A stretch of 64,000 nucleotides of DNA. Origin: Pseudomonas beijingensis (lineage in GTDB: Bacteria; Pseudomonadota; Gammaproteobacteria; Pseudomonadales; Pseudomonadaceae). Under the pieces are notes generated by a model. It was given only the letters and a program-made list of their open reading frames with translations. It was not told the DNA's origin and did not search any database. Below are positions 1 through 11,253 of this stretch, piece by piece (the first letter of the stretch is position 1; every line of letters begins with the position of its first letter). The stretch spans positions 992,001-1,056,000 of the forward strand of contig NZ_CP117425.1 of NCBI RefSeq assembly GCF_030687295.1, read 5' to 3'. The position numbers and the translations under genes are program-made.

Positions 1-275
1 GCGTCAAGAAGGGTCGAGGTGAGCGCCTGAAGGATAAGGAGCATCCGGAACTGTTCTCTGGGTTGGTCTGGTCGGGGGAGCAGGCATTGCCGCTTGGCCT
101 GATCGACGGCTTGGGCAGTGCCAGTTCGGTGGCGCGGGATGTGATCGGTCAGAAGGACCTGGTGGACTTCACGATCGAAGAGTCACCGTTCGATCGCTTC
201 TCGAAAAAGCTGGGAGCGAGCATCGCCGAGCATCTGGCGATGTGGATGGGGTTCCAGGGGCCGGCGTTGCGCTAG
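1..275 (+). CDS. sppA: Signal peptide peptidase SppA, S49 family (C-terminal part)
   Basis: The window opens inside this gene; about 90 C-terminal residues are present, read in the frame beginning at base 3. The stretch containing WSGEQALPLGLIDGLGS is the usual end of the S49 serine-protease fold (W(T/S)G..A...GL(I/V)D.LG), which places the catalytic serine and lysine upstream of the window. SppA is a membrane-bound protease that degrades signal peptides left after secretion. In other pseudomonads it lies immediately before maf and the plsX-fab cluster, as here, although maf is on the opposite strand. Family assignment is firm; nothing can be said about the N-terminal anchor. Confidence 0.85.
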   Translation, partial: VKKGRGERLKDKEHPELFSGLVWSGEQALPLGLIDGLGSASSVARDVIGQKDLVDFTIEESPFDRFSKKLGASIAEHLAMWMGFQGPALR

Positions 276-312
276 CTTCTCATTTCGCGCGATCTTCTGT
301 GGCGAGGAGATT

Positions 313-406
313 GCTGTGGGAGCAAAGCTTGCTCGCGATGAGCGATAACTCGGCTGGCCTGTATCGTCACGGCGCCTGCATCGCGGGCAAGCCTTGCTCC
401 CACAAA
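313..406. repeat. Degenerate REP pair between sppA and maf
   Basis: Two inverted copies of the pseudomonad REP core (TGTGGGAGCAAAGCTTGC at 315 onward and GCAAGCCTTGCTCCCACA ending at 405) flank about 40 bases. The arms are less perfect than at other loci in the window. The pair sits between convergent sppA and maf, where it could fold in transcripts from either side. Confidence 0.7.
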
Positions 407-436
407 TGAATCTCTTCGCCATGCGTGTATGTTGGG

Positions 437-1015
437 TCAGGGAACCTGCACACCCTCGGCCTGCAACATATCCACAAGACGAATCAGCGGCAGCCCGATC
501 AGGCTGGTGGCGTCCGGCCCTTCGGTGCTCTGGAACAGGCTTACGCCCAGCCCCTCGGCTTTGAAGCTGCCGGCGCAGTCGTAGGGTTGCTCGGCGCGCA
601 GGTAGCGTTCGACGCGCTCTGGGTCCAGGGTGCGCATATTGACGGTAAACGGAACGCAATCGACCTGGCAGGCGCCGGTCTGGCTGTTGAGTAGCGCCAG
701 GCCGGTCAGGAACGTGACCCTGGCGCCGCTGGCGGCCAGCAGTTGTTCGCGTGCATTCTCGAAGGTGTGGGGCTTGCCCAGGATGCGCTCGCCAAGCACG
801 GCGACCTGATCTGAGCCGATGATCAGATGCCCCGGATGGCTGCCGGCCAGTGCCAGGGCTTTTTCCCGGGCCAGGCGTTTGACCAGTTCGAGGGCGTGCT
901 CGCCGGGGTGCTGGCTTTCGTCGATATCAGGTGAGCTGCAGACGAACGGCAGTCCCAGGCGGGCGAGCAATTCCCGACGATAGACCGAGCTTGAGGCAAG
1001 TAATAAAGGCAGCAT
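437..1015 (-). CDS. maf: Maf-family nucleotide pyrophosphatase
   Basis: 192 residues. The N-terminus LLLASSSVYRRELL is the Maf signature that binds the nucleotide triphosphate, followed by the conserved D-E-S motif (PDIDESQ) and the SDQVAVL segment carrying the catalytic aspartate. Maf/YceF enzymes hydrolyse non-canonical or methylated nucleotides such as m7GTP in the cytoplasm. I chose the ATG at 1015 because a GGAG lies six bases upstream; an in-frame ATG at 1021 directly abuts that GGAG and would leave no spacing. It is divergent from yceD, with about 105 bases between them. Which Maf subtype (dTTP/UTP or m7GTP) it is cannot be settled by eye. Confidence 0.9.
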   Translation of the reverse strand: MLPLLLASSSVYRRELLARLGLPFVCSSPDIDESQHPGEHALELVKRLAREKALALAGSHPGHLIIGSDQVAVLGERILGKPHTFENAREQLLAASGARVTFLTGLALLNSQTGACQVDCVPFTVNMRTLDPERVERYLRAEQPYDCAGSFKAEGLGVSLFQSTEGPDATSLIGLPLIRLVDMLQAEGVQVP

Positions 1016-1083
1016 GGACATCTCCAGAAGGCAGGCACGAATTCTAGCGAGGCATGCAAGTGACGGACAGGGCTGAATTTCCT

Positions 1084-1111
1084 TTGACATGGCCGGGGGC
1101 ATCCCTATAAT
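1084..1111 (+). promoter_or_regulatory. Near-consensus sigma-70 promoter of the yceD-rpmF-plsX-fab cluster
   Basis: A perfect TTGACA (1084-1089) and a perfect TATAAT (1106-1111) are separated by 16 bases. Normal initiation 6-9 bases after the -10 box puts the transcript start at about 1117-1121, on or just before the yceD ATG at 1121. The yceD message is therefore predicted to be leaderless or to have only a few untranslated bases. No Shine-Dalgarno sequence precedes that ATG, which fits. Confidence 0.8.
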
Positions 1112-1120
1112 GCTGCGCCT

Positions 1121-1648
1121 ATGTTGAATGACCCGATTCCACCTCACGTTGACCCGCGCAAATTGGCTGACCGTGGCACCACCCTTCAAGGTGAGCTGCT
1201 GCTGGCCGATTTGAAGAGACTCTGCGACCCGCTTTCCGACGATGTCGGTACGGTCCAGGCCAAATTCGTTTTTGAACGAGATGAACGTAAATCTGTGGTT
1301 ATCCACAGCTTTATCGACACTGAAGTCAAAATGGTTTGCCAGCGTTGTCTTGAGCTGGTCACCCTGCCGATCCACAGCGAATGCAGTTACGCCGTGGTGA
1401 AGGAGGGTGCGAATACCCAGTCGTTGCCGAAAGGTTATGACGTGCTGGAACTGGGCGAAGATCCATTGGATCTGCAGTCACTGATCGAGGAGGAGCTTCT
1501 GCTCGCCTTGCCCATTGTGCCTGCTCATCATCCGGAAGAATGCCAGCAGCCGGCGGGAGCAGATGAGCCCGAACCGAGCGAGGACGAGGTAACGCGGTCC
1601 AACCCGTTCAGTGTATTGGCGCAGTTAAAGCGTGACCCAAACGTTTAG
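1121..1648 (+). CDS. yceD: YceD family protein (DUF177), 23S rRNA accumulation protein
   Basis: 175 residues. It contains the DUF177 core with the metal-like pair C-Q-R-C (about residue 72) and the acidic FVFERDER and LELGEDPLDL segments. YceD is almost universally encoded just upstream of rpmF, as here (13-base gap), and in E. coli is linked to 23S rRNA processing or accumulation. The start at 1121 gives the usual N-terminus of pseudomonad homologues and sits at the predicted transcription start of a consensus promoter, without a ribosome-binding site. The acidic C-terminal tail before the last 20 residues is typical of the family. The molecular activity is not established. Confidence 0.88.
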   Translation: MLNDPIPPHVDPRKLADRGTTLQGELLLADLKRLCDPLSDDVGTVQAKFVFERDERKSVVIHSFIDTEVKMVCQRCLELVTLPIHSECSYAVVKEGANTQSLPKGYDVLELGEDPLDLQSLIEEELLLALPIVPAHHPEECQQPAGADEPEPSEDEVTRSNPFSVLAQLKRDPNV

Positions 1649-1661
1649 GAGTTAATCAATT

Positions 1662-1844
1662 ATGGCTGTTCAGCAGAACAAAAAATCCCGCTCTGCCCGT
1701 GACATGCGCCGTTCGCACGACGCTCTCGAGGCTAGCACCCTGTCCGTAGAAAAGACCACCGGTGAAGTTCACCTGCGTCACCACGTATCGCCAGAAGGCG
1801 TATACCGTGGTCGTAAAGTGATCGACAAGGGCGCCGACGAGTAA
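1662..1844 (+). CDS. rpmF: 50S ribosomal protein L32
   Basis: 60 residues, exact length for bacterial L32. The basic N-terminus [21 protein letters not shown] is the diagnostic family start, and the protein lacks the zinc-binding cysteines, as in other gammaproteobacteria. It is a structural protein of the large ribosomal subunit near the peptidyl-transferase region. An AGGAG lies ahead of the ATG. It lies between yceD and plsX, the standard coupling of ribosome synthesis with phospholipid synthesis. Confidence 0.97.
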
Positions 1845-1848
1845 TCAC

Positions 1849-2859
1849 TTGTCCGCTCAAGTCATCGCGATTGACGCAATGGGCGGGGACTTCGGTCCCC
1901 GCAGCATTGTTCAGGCCAGCCTTGCTTGTCTGAATGCTACACCCTCGCTGCACCTGACCCTCGTCGGTCAATCCCCCCTCCTGGAAGACATGCTCAGCGG
2001 CCAATCGGCTGTGGATCGCGCGCGCCTGACGATTGTCCCGGCGTCCGAAATCATCACCATGGACGAAAAGCCGGCCCAGGCCCTGCGCGGCAAGCCTGAC
2101 GCCTCGATGCGGGTGGCCCTTGAGCTGCTGCGCGATGGTAAGGTCCAAGCCTGCGTCAGCGCCGGCAATACCGGTGCGCTGATGGCGCTGTCGCGCTACG
2201 TACTCAAGACCTTGCCGGGGATCGACCGGCCCGCGATGGTGGCGGCGATCCCGACCCAGCGTGGTTTCTGTCAGTTGCTCGACCTGGGGGCCAACGTCGA
2301 TTGCAGTGCCGAACATTTGCTGCAATTTGCGGTGATGGGCTCGGTCGCGGCTGAAACCCTGGGCATCGTGCGTCCTCGCGTGGCGTTGCTGAACATCGGC
2401 ACTGAAGACATCAAGGGCAACCAGCAGGTCAAGCTGGCGGCCACGTTGTTGCAGGCTGCGCGGGGTATCAACTACATCGGTTTCGTCGAAGGTGATGGCT
2501 TGTACCGTGGCGAGGCCGATGTGGTGGTCTGTGATGGCTTCGTGGGCAATATCCTGCTCAAGTCCAGCGAGGGGCTGGCCACCATGATCGGCCAGCGCAT
2601 CGAGACCTTGTTCAAGCAAAGCCTCGCCTCGCGGGTGGTCGGCGCCCTGGCGCTGCCGTTGATGCGCCGGTTGCAGGCGGACCTGGCGCCGGCACGACAC
2701 AACGGTGCGAGTTTTCTCGGGCTGCAAGGGATCGTGATCAAGAGTCACGGGTCGGCGGGCGTGCAGGGTTTTCAAAGTGCGATCAACCGAGCGGTGATCG
2801 AGATCCAGGAGAACCTGCCGGAGCGCTTGCACGGTCGCCTCGAGGATTTGTTAACTTAG
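1849..2859 (+). CDS. plsX: Phosphate acyltransferase PlsX
   Basis: 336 residues. PlsX converts acyl-ACP and phosphate to acyl-phosphate, the acyl donor for PlsY in glycerol-3-phosphate acylation, at the inner face of the membrane. The family start [13 protein letters not shown] and the internal [12 protein letters not shown] and [10 protein letters not shown] motifs are all intact. The start codon is TTG at 1849, only four bases after the rpmF stop, so translation is probably coupled to rpmF. The reading frame is intact to the stop at 2859, and fabD follows after a leader of about 120 bases. Confidence 0.95.
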   Translation: MSAQVIAIDAMGGDFGPRSIVQASLACLNATPSLHLTLVGQSPLLEDMLSGQSAVDRARLTIVPASEIITMDEKPAQALRGKPDASMRVALELLRDGKVQACVSAGNTGALMALSRYVLKTLPGIDRPAMVAAIPTQRGFCQLLDLGANVDCSAEHLLQFAVMGSVAAETLGIVRPRVALLNIGTEDIKGNQQVKLAATLLQAARGINYIGFVEGDGLYRGEADVVVCDGFVGNILLKSSEGLATMIGQRIETLFKQSLASRVVGALALPLMRRLQADLAPARHNGASFLGLQGIVIKSHGSAGVQGFQSAINRAVIEIQENLPERLHGRLEDLLT

Positions 2860-2982
2860 GCATTTTCGTCCGACAATGCTTAAATGTGACCGGTCGGTTC
2901 AACCCGCCATCCAACTTGCAGTTTGCTAGCGCCCCCAGGGGCGTCAATTTTTGACGACAAGATCATTAGGGGCTTTGTTTTC

Positions 2983-3924
2983 ATGTCTGCTTCCCTCGCA
3001 TTCGTCTTTCCAGGGCAGGGCTCGCAGTCCCTCGGCATGCTGGCCGAGCTGGGCGCGCAATACCCGCTGGTCCTCGAAACATTCAAAGAAGCTTCCGATG
3101 CGCTCGGCTATGACTTGTGGGCACTGACCCAACAAGGGCCGGAAGAGCAGCTCAATCAAACCGATAAAACCCAACCGGCCATTCTCACCGCCTCGATCGC
3201 CTTGTGGCGCCTGTGGCTGGCTGAAGGCGGCGCGCGCCCGGCGTTCGTTGCGGGTCACAGCCTGGGCGAATACAGCGCCCTGGTGGCCGCCGGCAGCCTG
3301 AGCCTGGGTGCCGCGGTGAAACTGGTGGAGCGTCGTGGCCAGTTGATGCAAGAAGCCGTTCCGGCCGGGGCAGGGCGGCATGGCCGCGATCCTCGGCCTG
3401 GAAGACGCCGATGTACTGGCCGCCTGTGCCGAAGCGGCGCAAGGCGAAGTGGTCAGCGCAGTGAACTTCAACTCCCCGGGCCAGGTGGTCATCGCCGGTG
3501 CCAAGGCGGCGGTCGAGCGCGCCATCGAGGGCTGCAAGGCCCGTGGTGCCAAGCGCGCCATGCCACTGCCGGTCAGCGTACCGTCGCACTGTGAACTGAT
3601 GCGTCCGGCCGCCGAACGCTTTGCCGAATCCATCGCTGCCATCGATTGGCAGGCTCCGCAGATTCCCGTGGTGCAGAATGTCAGCGCCAGCGTGGCGCCG
3701 GATCTCGAGACCCTCAAGCGCGATCTGCTGGAGCAACTCTACAAGCCGGTTCGCTGGGTCGAATCGGTACAGACCCTGGCAGCCAAGGGCGCGACCGAAC
3801 TGGTCGAATGCGGTCCTGGCAAAGTGCTGGCAGGCCTGAACAAACGCTGCGCCGAAGGGGCGTGTCGACTTCCAACCTCAATACCCCAGACGCTTTCGCT
3901 GCCGCCCGTGCAGCGCAGGCCTGA
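2983..3924 (+). CDS. fabD: Malonyl-CoA:ACP transacylase FabD (frame broken twice, probable sequencing errors)
   Basis: FabD loads malonate from CoA onto AcpP for chain elongation. The start ATG is at 2983 (MSASLAFVFPGQGSQS); the nucleophile elbow GHSLGE lies near residue 92 and the second conserved segment NFNSPGQVVIAG follows. The frame is lost in the G run 3367-3370 (one extra G) and again at 3857-3860 (two extra G). With these removed the protein is 312 residues, the usual length, ending DAFAAARAAQA at 3924. An upstream in-frame start at 2923 would only add an unrelated leader. The gene is essential, so real inactivation is very unlikely. fabG starts 15 bases downstream with a good AGGAG. 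Confidence 0.93.
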
Positions 3925-3939
3925 ACAGGAGAAGCTTGC

Positions 3940-4683
3940 ATGAGTCTGCAAGGTAAAGTTGCACTGGTGACCGGTGCAAGCCGTGGCATCGGCCAGGCCA
4001 TTGCCCTGGAACTGGGTCGTCAAGGCGCCATCGTTATCGGCACCGCGACTTCCGCTTCGGGCGCCGAGCGTATCGCCGCGACCCTGAAGGAAAACGACAT
4101 TCAGGGCACCGGCCTTGAGCTGAACGTCACCAGCGACGAATCCGTTGCGGCGGTGTTGGCAAGCATTCAGGAGCAGTTCGGCGCGCCGGCGATCCTGGTC
4201 AATAATGCCGGTATCACCCGTGATAACCTGATGATGCGCATGAAAGATGACGAATGGTTCGACGTCATCGACACCAACCTGAACAGTCTGTACCGGCTGT
4301 CCAAGGGCGTTCTGCGTGGCATGACCAAGGCTCGTTGGGGTCGAATTATCAGTATCGGCTCGGTTGTGGGTGCCATGGGCAACGCAGGCCAAGTAAACTA
4401 TGCTGCGGCGAAGGCCGGTCTGGAAGGTTTCAGCCGTGCGCTGGCGCGTGAAGTGGGTTCGCGCTCGATTACGGTAAACTCGGTTGCACCGGGGTTCATC
4501 GACACCGACATGACCCGTGAACTGCCGGAAGCACAGCGCGAAGCCTTGTTGACACAGATTCCGCTGGGTCGTCTGGGGCAAGCTCAAGAAATCGCGTCCG
4601 TGGTCGCTTTTCTTGCGTCGGACGGTGCGGCATACGTGACCGGGGCTACAATCCCGGTGAACGGCGGGATGTACATGAGTTAA
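3940..4683 (+). CDS. fabG: 3-oxoacyl-[ACP] reductase FabG
   Basis: 247 residues, full length. It is a classical short-chain dehydrogenase: the nucleotide-binding glycine motif TGASRGIG near residue 12, NNAG, the catalytic serine in SIGSVVG, and the YAAAK tyrosine-lysine pair. The C-terminus with PVNGGMYM is typical of FabG. It reduces 3-oxoacyl-ACP with NADPH in each elongation cycle. It sits between fabD and acpP, the canonical order. Confidence 0.96.
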   Translation: MSLQGKVALVTGASRGIGQAIALELGRQGAIVIGTATSASGAERIAATLKENDIQGTGLELNVTSDESVAAVLASIQEQFGAPAILVNNAGITRDNLMMRMKDDEWFDVIDTNLNSLYRLSKGVLRGMTKARWGRIISIGSVVGAMGNAGQVNYAAAKAGLEGFSRALAREVGSRSITVNSVAPGFIDTDMTRELPEAQREALLTQIPLGRLGQAQEIASVVAFLASDGAAYVTGATIPVNGGMYMS

Positions 4684-4874
4684 ATGTGACGGATTGCTTC
4701 AAAAAAATGTCATACGAGCTGTCTAAAATCCGTTATAAAGCTGCAATCAATTTATAGACGGCGGGCCGCTGGGTTTGAGGAGTGAAGCTTTCGGTTGAAA
4801 AACCGAAAAGTTCTTCTATACACTTACCCACCGGCCAGCTGCCTGAATTTGTCCATTAGGAGTGAAAACAAGGT
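4684..4874 (+). promoter_or_regulatory. acpP leader containing the RgsA-complementary ribosome-binding site
   Basis: The 190 bases between fabG and acpP hold an A-rich stretch (4700-4735) that may carry a separate acpP promoter, and a strong AGGAG at 4858-4862. Bases 4853-4863 (CCATTAGGAGT) are followed by GAAAACAAGG. The same 11-mer followed by AAAACAAAGG occurs at 11294-11314, on the strand opposite the predicted RgsA RNA. The RNA is therefore complementary to the acpP Shine-Dalgarno region. Confidence 0.6.
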
Positions 4875-5112
4875 ATGAGCACCATCGAAGAGCGCGTCAA
4901 GAAAATCGTTGCCGAGCAACTGGGCGTTAAAGAAGAAGAAGTTGTGAACACCGCTTCCTTCGTAGAAGACCTGGGTGCCGACTCCCTTGACACCGGTTGA
5001 GCTGGTGATGGCTCTGGAAGAGGAATTCGAGACCGAGATTCCTGACGAAGAAGCTGAGAAGATCACTACTGTACAAGCTGCTATCGACTACGTTACCAGC
5101 CACCAGGCGTAA
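4875..5112 (+). CDS. acpP: Acyl carrier protein AcpP (single frameshift, probable sequencing error)
   Basis: AcpP carries growing acyl chains on a phosphopantetheine arm. The N-terminus [18 protein letters not shown] and the GADSLDTVEL site, whose serine takes the prosthetic group, are clear. The frame is interrupted by one extra G at 4995-4996 (CACCGGTTGAG where CACCGTTGAG is expected), right after the modification site. Removing it restores 78 residues ending in YVTSHQA, the standard length. Because acpP is essential and highly expressed, this is read as an assembly error. It has its own strong AGGAG and is a predicted target of the RgsA-like sRNA at 11254-11381. A terminator follows at 5143. 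Confidence 0.93.
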
Positions 5113-5142
5113 TCGTTTTTAGTCGTCGCTAGCTGTCATGGA

Positions 5143-5180
5143 AAAACCGCACTGCCGTCACGGCGTGCGGTTTTTTCTTT
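5143..5180 (+). terminator. Rho-independent terminator after acpP
   Basis: A ten-base stem (AAAACCGCAC / GTGCGGTTTT) with a 12-base loop is followed by a run of T. It separates acpP from fabF and would let acpP be made in excess over fabF. Confidence 0.85.
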
Positions 5181-5220
5181 AGGCCTGATGCAAAGTCGTC
5201 ATTAGAAAAAGGAGAGTGCT

Positions 5221-6465
5221 GTGTCGCGTAGACGCGTCGTAGTCACCGGTATGGGTATGTTGTCGCCACTGGGCACGGATGTGCCGAGCAGTTGGCAGGG
5301 CATTCTGGCTGGCCGCAGTGGCATTGGTCTGATCGAACACACTGACCTTTCTGCCTATTCCACCCGTTTTGGCGGCTCGGTAAAGGGCTTCAATGTCGAG
5401 GAATACCTGTCGGTCAAGGAAGCCCGCAAGCTCGACCTGTTCATTCAATACGGTTTGGCAGCCGGTTTCCAGGCAGTGCGTAACGCCGGCCTGGAAGTCA
5501 CCGACGCCAACCGTGAACGCATCGGCGTGGCCATGGGCTCGGGTATTGGCGGCTTGACCAATATCGAAGAAACCAGCCGCACGCTGCACGATTCGGGGCC
5601 GCGACGGATTTCTCCGTTCTTCGTGCCGGGCTCGATCATCAACATGATTTCCGGTTTCCTGTCCATCCATCTGGGGGCGCAGGGACCCAACTACGCCATC
5701 GCCACGGCGTGTACCACCGGTACCCACTGCATCGGCATGGCCGCACGCAACATCATGTACGACGAAGCCGACGTGATGATTGCCGGTGGCGCTGAGATGG
5801 CCGCTTGCGGTCTCGGCATGGGCGGTTTCGGCGCGTCCCGTGCGCTGTCGACCCGCAATGATGAGCCCGCCCGTGCGAGCCGCCCGTGGGACAGGGGCCG
5901 CGATGGCTTCGTACTGTCCGACGGTGCCGGTGCGCTGGTGCTCGAGGAACTGGAGCACGCCAAGGCGCGTGGGGCGACCATCTATGCCGAGCTGATCGGT
6001 TTTGGCACCAGTGGCGATGCGTTCCACATGACCTCGCCACCGGCCGATGGCGCCGGTGCGGCCCGTTGCATCGTCAATGCCTTGCGTGACGCGAAAATCA
6101 ATGGCGAGCAGGTGCAGTACATCAACGCCCACGGCACTTCGACCCCGGCCGGCGACCTGGCCGAAGCCCAGGCGATCAAGACCGTGTTTGGCGAGCACGC
6201 CTACAAGCTGGCGGTCAGCTCGACCAAGTCCATGACCGGTCACCTGCTGGGTGCGGCTGGGGCGGTGGAAGCGATCTTCAGCGTACTGGCGATCAACAGC
6301 CAGACGGCGCCGCCGACCATCAACCTCGATGAGCCGGACGACGGCTGCGACCTGGACTTCGTGCCGCACACCGCCCGCAACATGGCGATCGATGTGGTGC
6401 TGTCCAACTCCTTCGGCTTTGGCGGGACCAACGGTTCGCTGGTGTTCCGCCGGTTCGCCGGTTGA
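5221..6465 (+). CDS. fabF: Beta-ketoacyl-ACP synthase II FabF
   Basis: 414 residues, full length, GTG start at 5221 with GGAGAG upstream. The thiolase-fold catalytic triad is visible: cysteine in TACTTGTH, histidine in NAHGTST and histidine in [10 protein letters not shown]. The C-terminal [12 protein letters not shown] loop is intact. FabF condenses malonyl-ACP with acyl-ACP (the C16:1 to C18:1 step and others). Its stop overlaps the pabC start by one base, the usual fabF-pabC coupling. Confidence 0.96.
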   Translation: MSRRRVVVTGMGMLSPLGTDVPSSWQGILAGRSGIGLIEHTDLSAYSTRFGGSVKGFNVEEYLSVKEARKLDLFIQYGLAAGFQAVRNAGLEVTDANRERIGVAMGSGIGGLTNIEETSRTLHDSGPRRISPFFVPGSIINMISGFLSIHLGAQGPNYAIATACTTGTHCIGMAARNIMYDEADVMIAGGAEMAACGLGMGGFGASRALSTRNDEPARASRPWDRGRDGFVLSDGAGALVLEELEHAKARGATIYAELIGFGTSGDAFHMTSPPADGAGAARCIVNALRDAKINGEQVQYINAHGTSTPAGDLAEAQAIKTVFGEHAYKLAVSSTKSMTGHLLGAAGAVEAIFSVLAINSQTAPPTINLDEPDDGCDLDFVPHTARNMAIDVVLSNSFGFGGTNGSLVFRRFAG

Positions 6466-7280
6466 TGGAAAGCTGGGTCGACGGTCAGCCGGCCGACGTC
6501 CTGTCGCTGAAAGATCGCGGCCTGGCTTACGGCGATGGGTTGTTCGAAACCATTGCCGTGCACGATGGCAACCTGCTGTTGCTGGAGCGTCACCTGCAGC
6601 GCCTGGATGCAGGTTGCCAGCGGCTGGCGCTCAACGTCGACATGAGCGCGTTGAGCGCCGAGCTGGACGCCTACGCCCGCTGCCTGGGCGACGGTGTGCT
6701 GAAGCTGATCGTGACCCGTGGCGACAGCCTGCGCGGTTATGCCGCTGATCCATCGGCTCCGGCCAGGCGCATCCTGCAAGGCAGTCCACCGGCCGCTTAT
6801 CCCGCCGGCCATGCCGAACAAGGCGTCTACCTGTTTCCCTGCACCGTGCGTTTGGCCGAGCAGCCTTTGCTCGCCGGGCTCAAGCACCTCAATCGCCTGG
6901 AACAAGTGCTGGCCCGGGCCGAATGGCGCGATGCGCAGTACGCCGAAGGTCTGATGCTGGACGCGTCCGGACGGGTGATCGAAGGTGTGTTCAGCAACCT
7001 GTTCCTGGTGCGCGATGGCGTCTTGTTCACGGCGGACCTGAGCCGTTGCGGTGTGGCCGGCGTGATGCGCGCCGAATTATTGTTTCAAGCCAAGTCCCAA
7101 GGCATCGCCACCCAAATCACCGACATCCGCCTCGAACAACTGCACCAGGCCGATGAAGTCTTCGTCTGCAACAGCGTTTATGGCGTGTGGCCGGTACGCG
7201 GATGCGGTTCGGCGCGCTGGTCGGTTGGCCCGCTCACCCGTAAACTGCAGACCCTTGCCCGTGCGCTATTGGATGTTTGA
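6465..7280 (+). CDS. pabC: Aminodeoxychorismate lyase PabC
   Basis: 271 residues of the class IV PLP-dependent aminotransferase fold. The N-terminal DRGLAYGDGLFET is the family hallmark, the PLP lysine is in LKHLNRLEQV, and the ASGRVIEGVFSNLFLV strand follows. PabC releases pyruvate from 4-amino-4-deoxychorismate to form 4-aminobenzoate for folate synthesis. The ATG at 6465 overlaps the fabF stop; a TTG one codon earlier is possible. The genomic pairing with fabF and mltG supports PabC rather than a branched-chain or D-amino-acid aminotransferase. Confidence 0.9.
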   Translation: MESWVDGQPADVLSLKDRGLAYGDGLFETIAVHDGNLLLLERHLQRLDAGCQRLALNVDMSALSAELDAYARCLGDGVLKLIVTRGDSLRGYAADPSAPARRILQGSPPAAYPAGHAEQGVYLFPCTVRLAEQPLLAGLKHLNRLEQVLARAEWRDAQYAEGLMLDASGRVIEGVFSNLFLVRDGVLFTADLSRCGVAGVMRAELLFQAKSQGIATQITDIRLEQLHQADEVFVCNSVYGVWPVRGCGSARWSVGPLTRKLQTLARALLDV

Positions 7281-7283
7281 TTC

Positions 7284-10039
<2,756 letters not shown>

Positions 10040-10081
10040 CAGACACGGCCTAGACTGAGCTCAACCGTAGCGGAGATCAGC

Positions 10082-10438
10082 ATGAACGAACCTGTCAGCC
10101 CCGGACCACGCAACGGCATCCTGTCCCTGACCATCAAGGACAAGTCGGTGCTTTACGCCGCCTACATGCCCTTCATCAAGAACGGCGGCCTGTTCATTCC
10201 GACCAACAAGAATTATCGCTTGGGCGACGAAGTGTTCATGCTGTTGAGCCTGATGGATGAGTCGGAGAAAATCCCGGTCGCCGGCAAGGTGATCTGGCTG
10301 ACCCCCAAGGGCGCCCAGGGCAATCGGGCCGCCGGCGTGGGCGTGCAGTTCAACGACGGCGACAATTCGGCCCGCAATCAGATCGAAACCCACTTGGCCG
10401 GCTCCCTGAAGTCCGACCGTCCCACCCATACGATGTAG
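10082..10438 (+). CDS. pilZ: PilZ domain protein, type IV pilus biogenesis
   Basis: 118 residues. It matches the position and sequence type of P. aeruginosa PilZ, encoded between holB and tatD. Like that founding member it has no RxxxR cyclic-di-GMP site in its N-terminal part, and it has IKNGGLFIPT in place of the usual D/NxSxxG strand. Such degenerate PilZ proteins act through protein contacts (PilB, FimX) in pilus assembly rather than by binding cyclic-di-GMP. GGAGATCAGC precedes the ATG. Pilus function in this strain is inferred from the orthologous position. Confidence 0.85.
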   Translation: MNEPVSPGPRNGILSLTIKDKSVLYAAYMPFIKNGGLFIPTNKNYRLGDEVFMLLSLMDESEKIPVAGKVIWLTPKGAQGNRAAGVGVQFNDGDNSARNQIETHLAGSLKSDRPTHTM

Positions 10439-10449
10439 CCTGGCCTTTT

Positions 10450-11244
10450 ATGCTTGTAGATTCCCATTGTCACCTTGACCGTCTCGACCTCGCTGCCCAT
10501 GGCGGTTCCCTGGATGCTGCGCTGGACGCGGCCCGTGAGAGGGGTGTAGGGCACTTCTTGTGCATCGGCGTCAGCGCCGACAACGCCGCCGACGTCAAGG
10601 CCTTGGCCGAACGTTATGCCGATGTCGATTGTTCGGTCGGCGTCCACCCGCTGGACGTCCAGCCCGACGCCGCGCCGGCGCTCGATTGGCTGTTGCGTGA
10701 GCTCGATCATCCACGGGTGGTCGCCATTGGCGAAACCGGCCTGGACTATCACTACGAGCCGGAAGCTGCCGACGTGCAGCAAGCCTCGTTCCGGCTGCAC
10801 TTGGAGGCCGCCCGGCAGACCGGCAAGCCGGTGATCATCCACACCCGCGGCGCCCGTGCCGACACCTTGGCCTTGCTGCGTGATGCCGCGTTGCCCCAGG
10901 CCGGTGTGCTGCATTGCTTCACCGAAGACTGGAACATGGCCAAGGCCGCCCTGGACATGGGCTATTACATTTCCTTGTCCGGGATTGTCACGTTCCGCAA
11001 TGCCGATGCCCTGCGGGACGTTGCCAGCAAAGTACCGGCTGATCGGTTGCTGGTGGAGACCGACTCGCCTTACCTGGCGCCGATCCCGTATCGCGGCAAG
11101 CCGAACCTTCCGCAATACGTACGGGAAGTGGCAGAATTTCTGGCGATGTTGCGCGGTGAGTCCTACGAGCGGTTTGCCGAGCAGACGACGGAAAACTTTA
11201 AGCAATTGTTTCCGCTGGCTCACGTCCGTCCGGTGAATGCCTGA
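10450..11244 (+). CDS. tatD: TatD family metal-dependent hydrolase
   Basis: 264 residues of the amidohydrolase/TIM-barrel type. Metal ligands are visible in DSHCHLDRL at the N-terminus, the glutamate in GETGLDYHY, histidine in VIIHTRGA, histidine in LHCFTED and aspartate in ETDSPYL. TatD/YcfH enzymes are 3'-5' exonucleases or deoxynucleases. The gene ends the conserved fab-tmk-holB-pilZ cluster. Its end lies about ten bases from the terminator of the convergent RgsA-like sRNA. Confidence 0.92.
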   Translation: MLVDSHCHLDRLDLAAHGGSLDAALDAARERGVGHFLCIGVSADNAADVKALAERYADVDCSVGVHPLDVQPDAAPALDWLLRELDHPRVVAIGETGLDYHYEPEAADVQQASFRLHLEAARQTGKPVIIHTRGARADTLALLRDAALPQAGVLHCFTEDWNMAKAALDMGYYISLSGIVTFRNADALRDVASKVPADRLLVETDSPYLAPIPYRGKPNLPQYVREVAEFLAMLRGESYERFAEQTTENFKQLFPLAHVRPVNA

Positions 11245-11253
11245 ATTTCATGC

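Noticed and set aside
183-659. Long minus-strand frame overlapping maf and sppA
   Set aside because: It is an arginine-rich antisense shadow with no family match; the same holds for the large reverse frames over araG, plsX, fabF and the FadB-like gene.
4990-5000. Programmed frameshift in acpP
   Set aside because: There is no slippery heptamer or downstream pseudoknot; acpP is never frameshifted in known genomes and ten similar insertions occur nearby.
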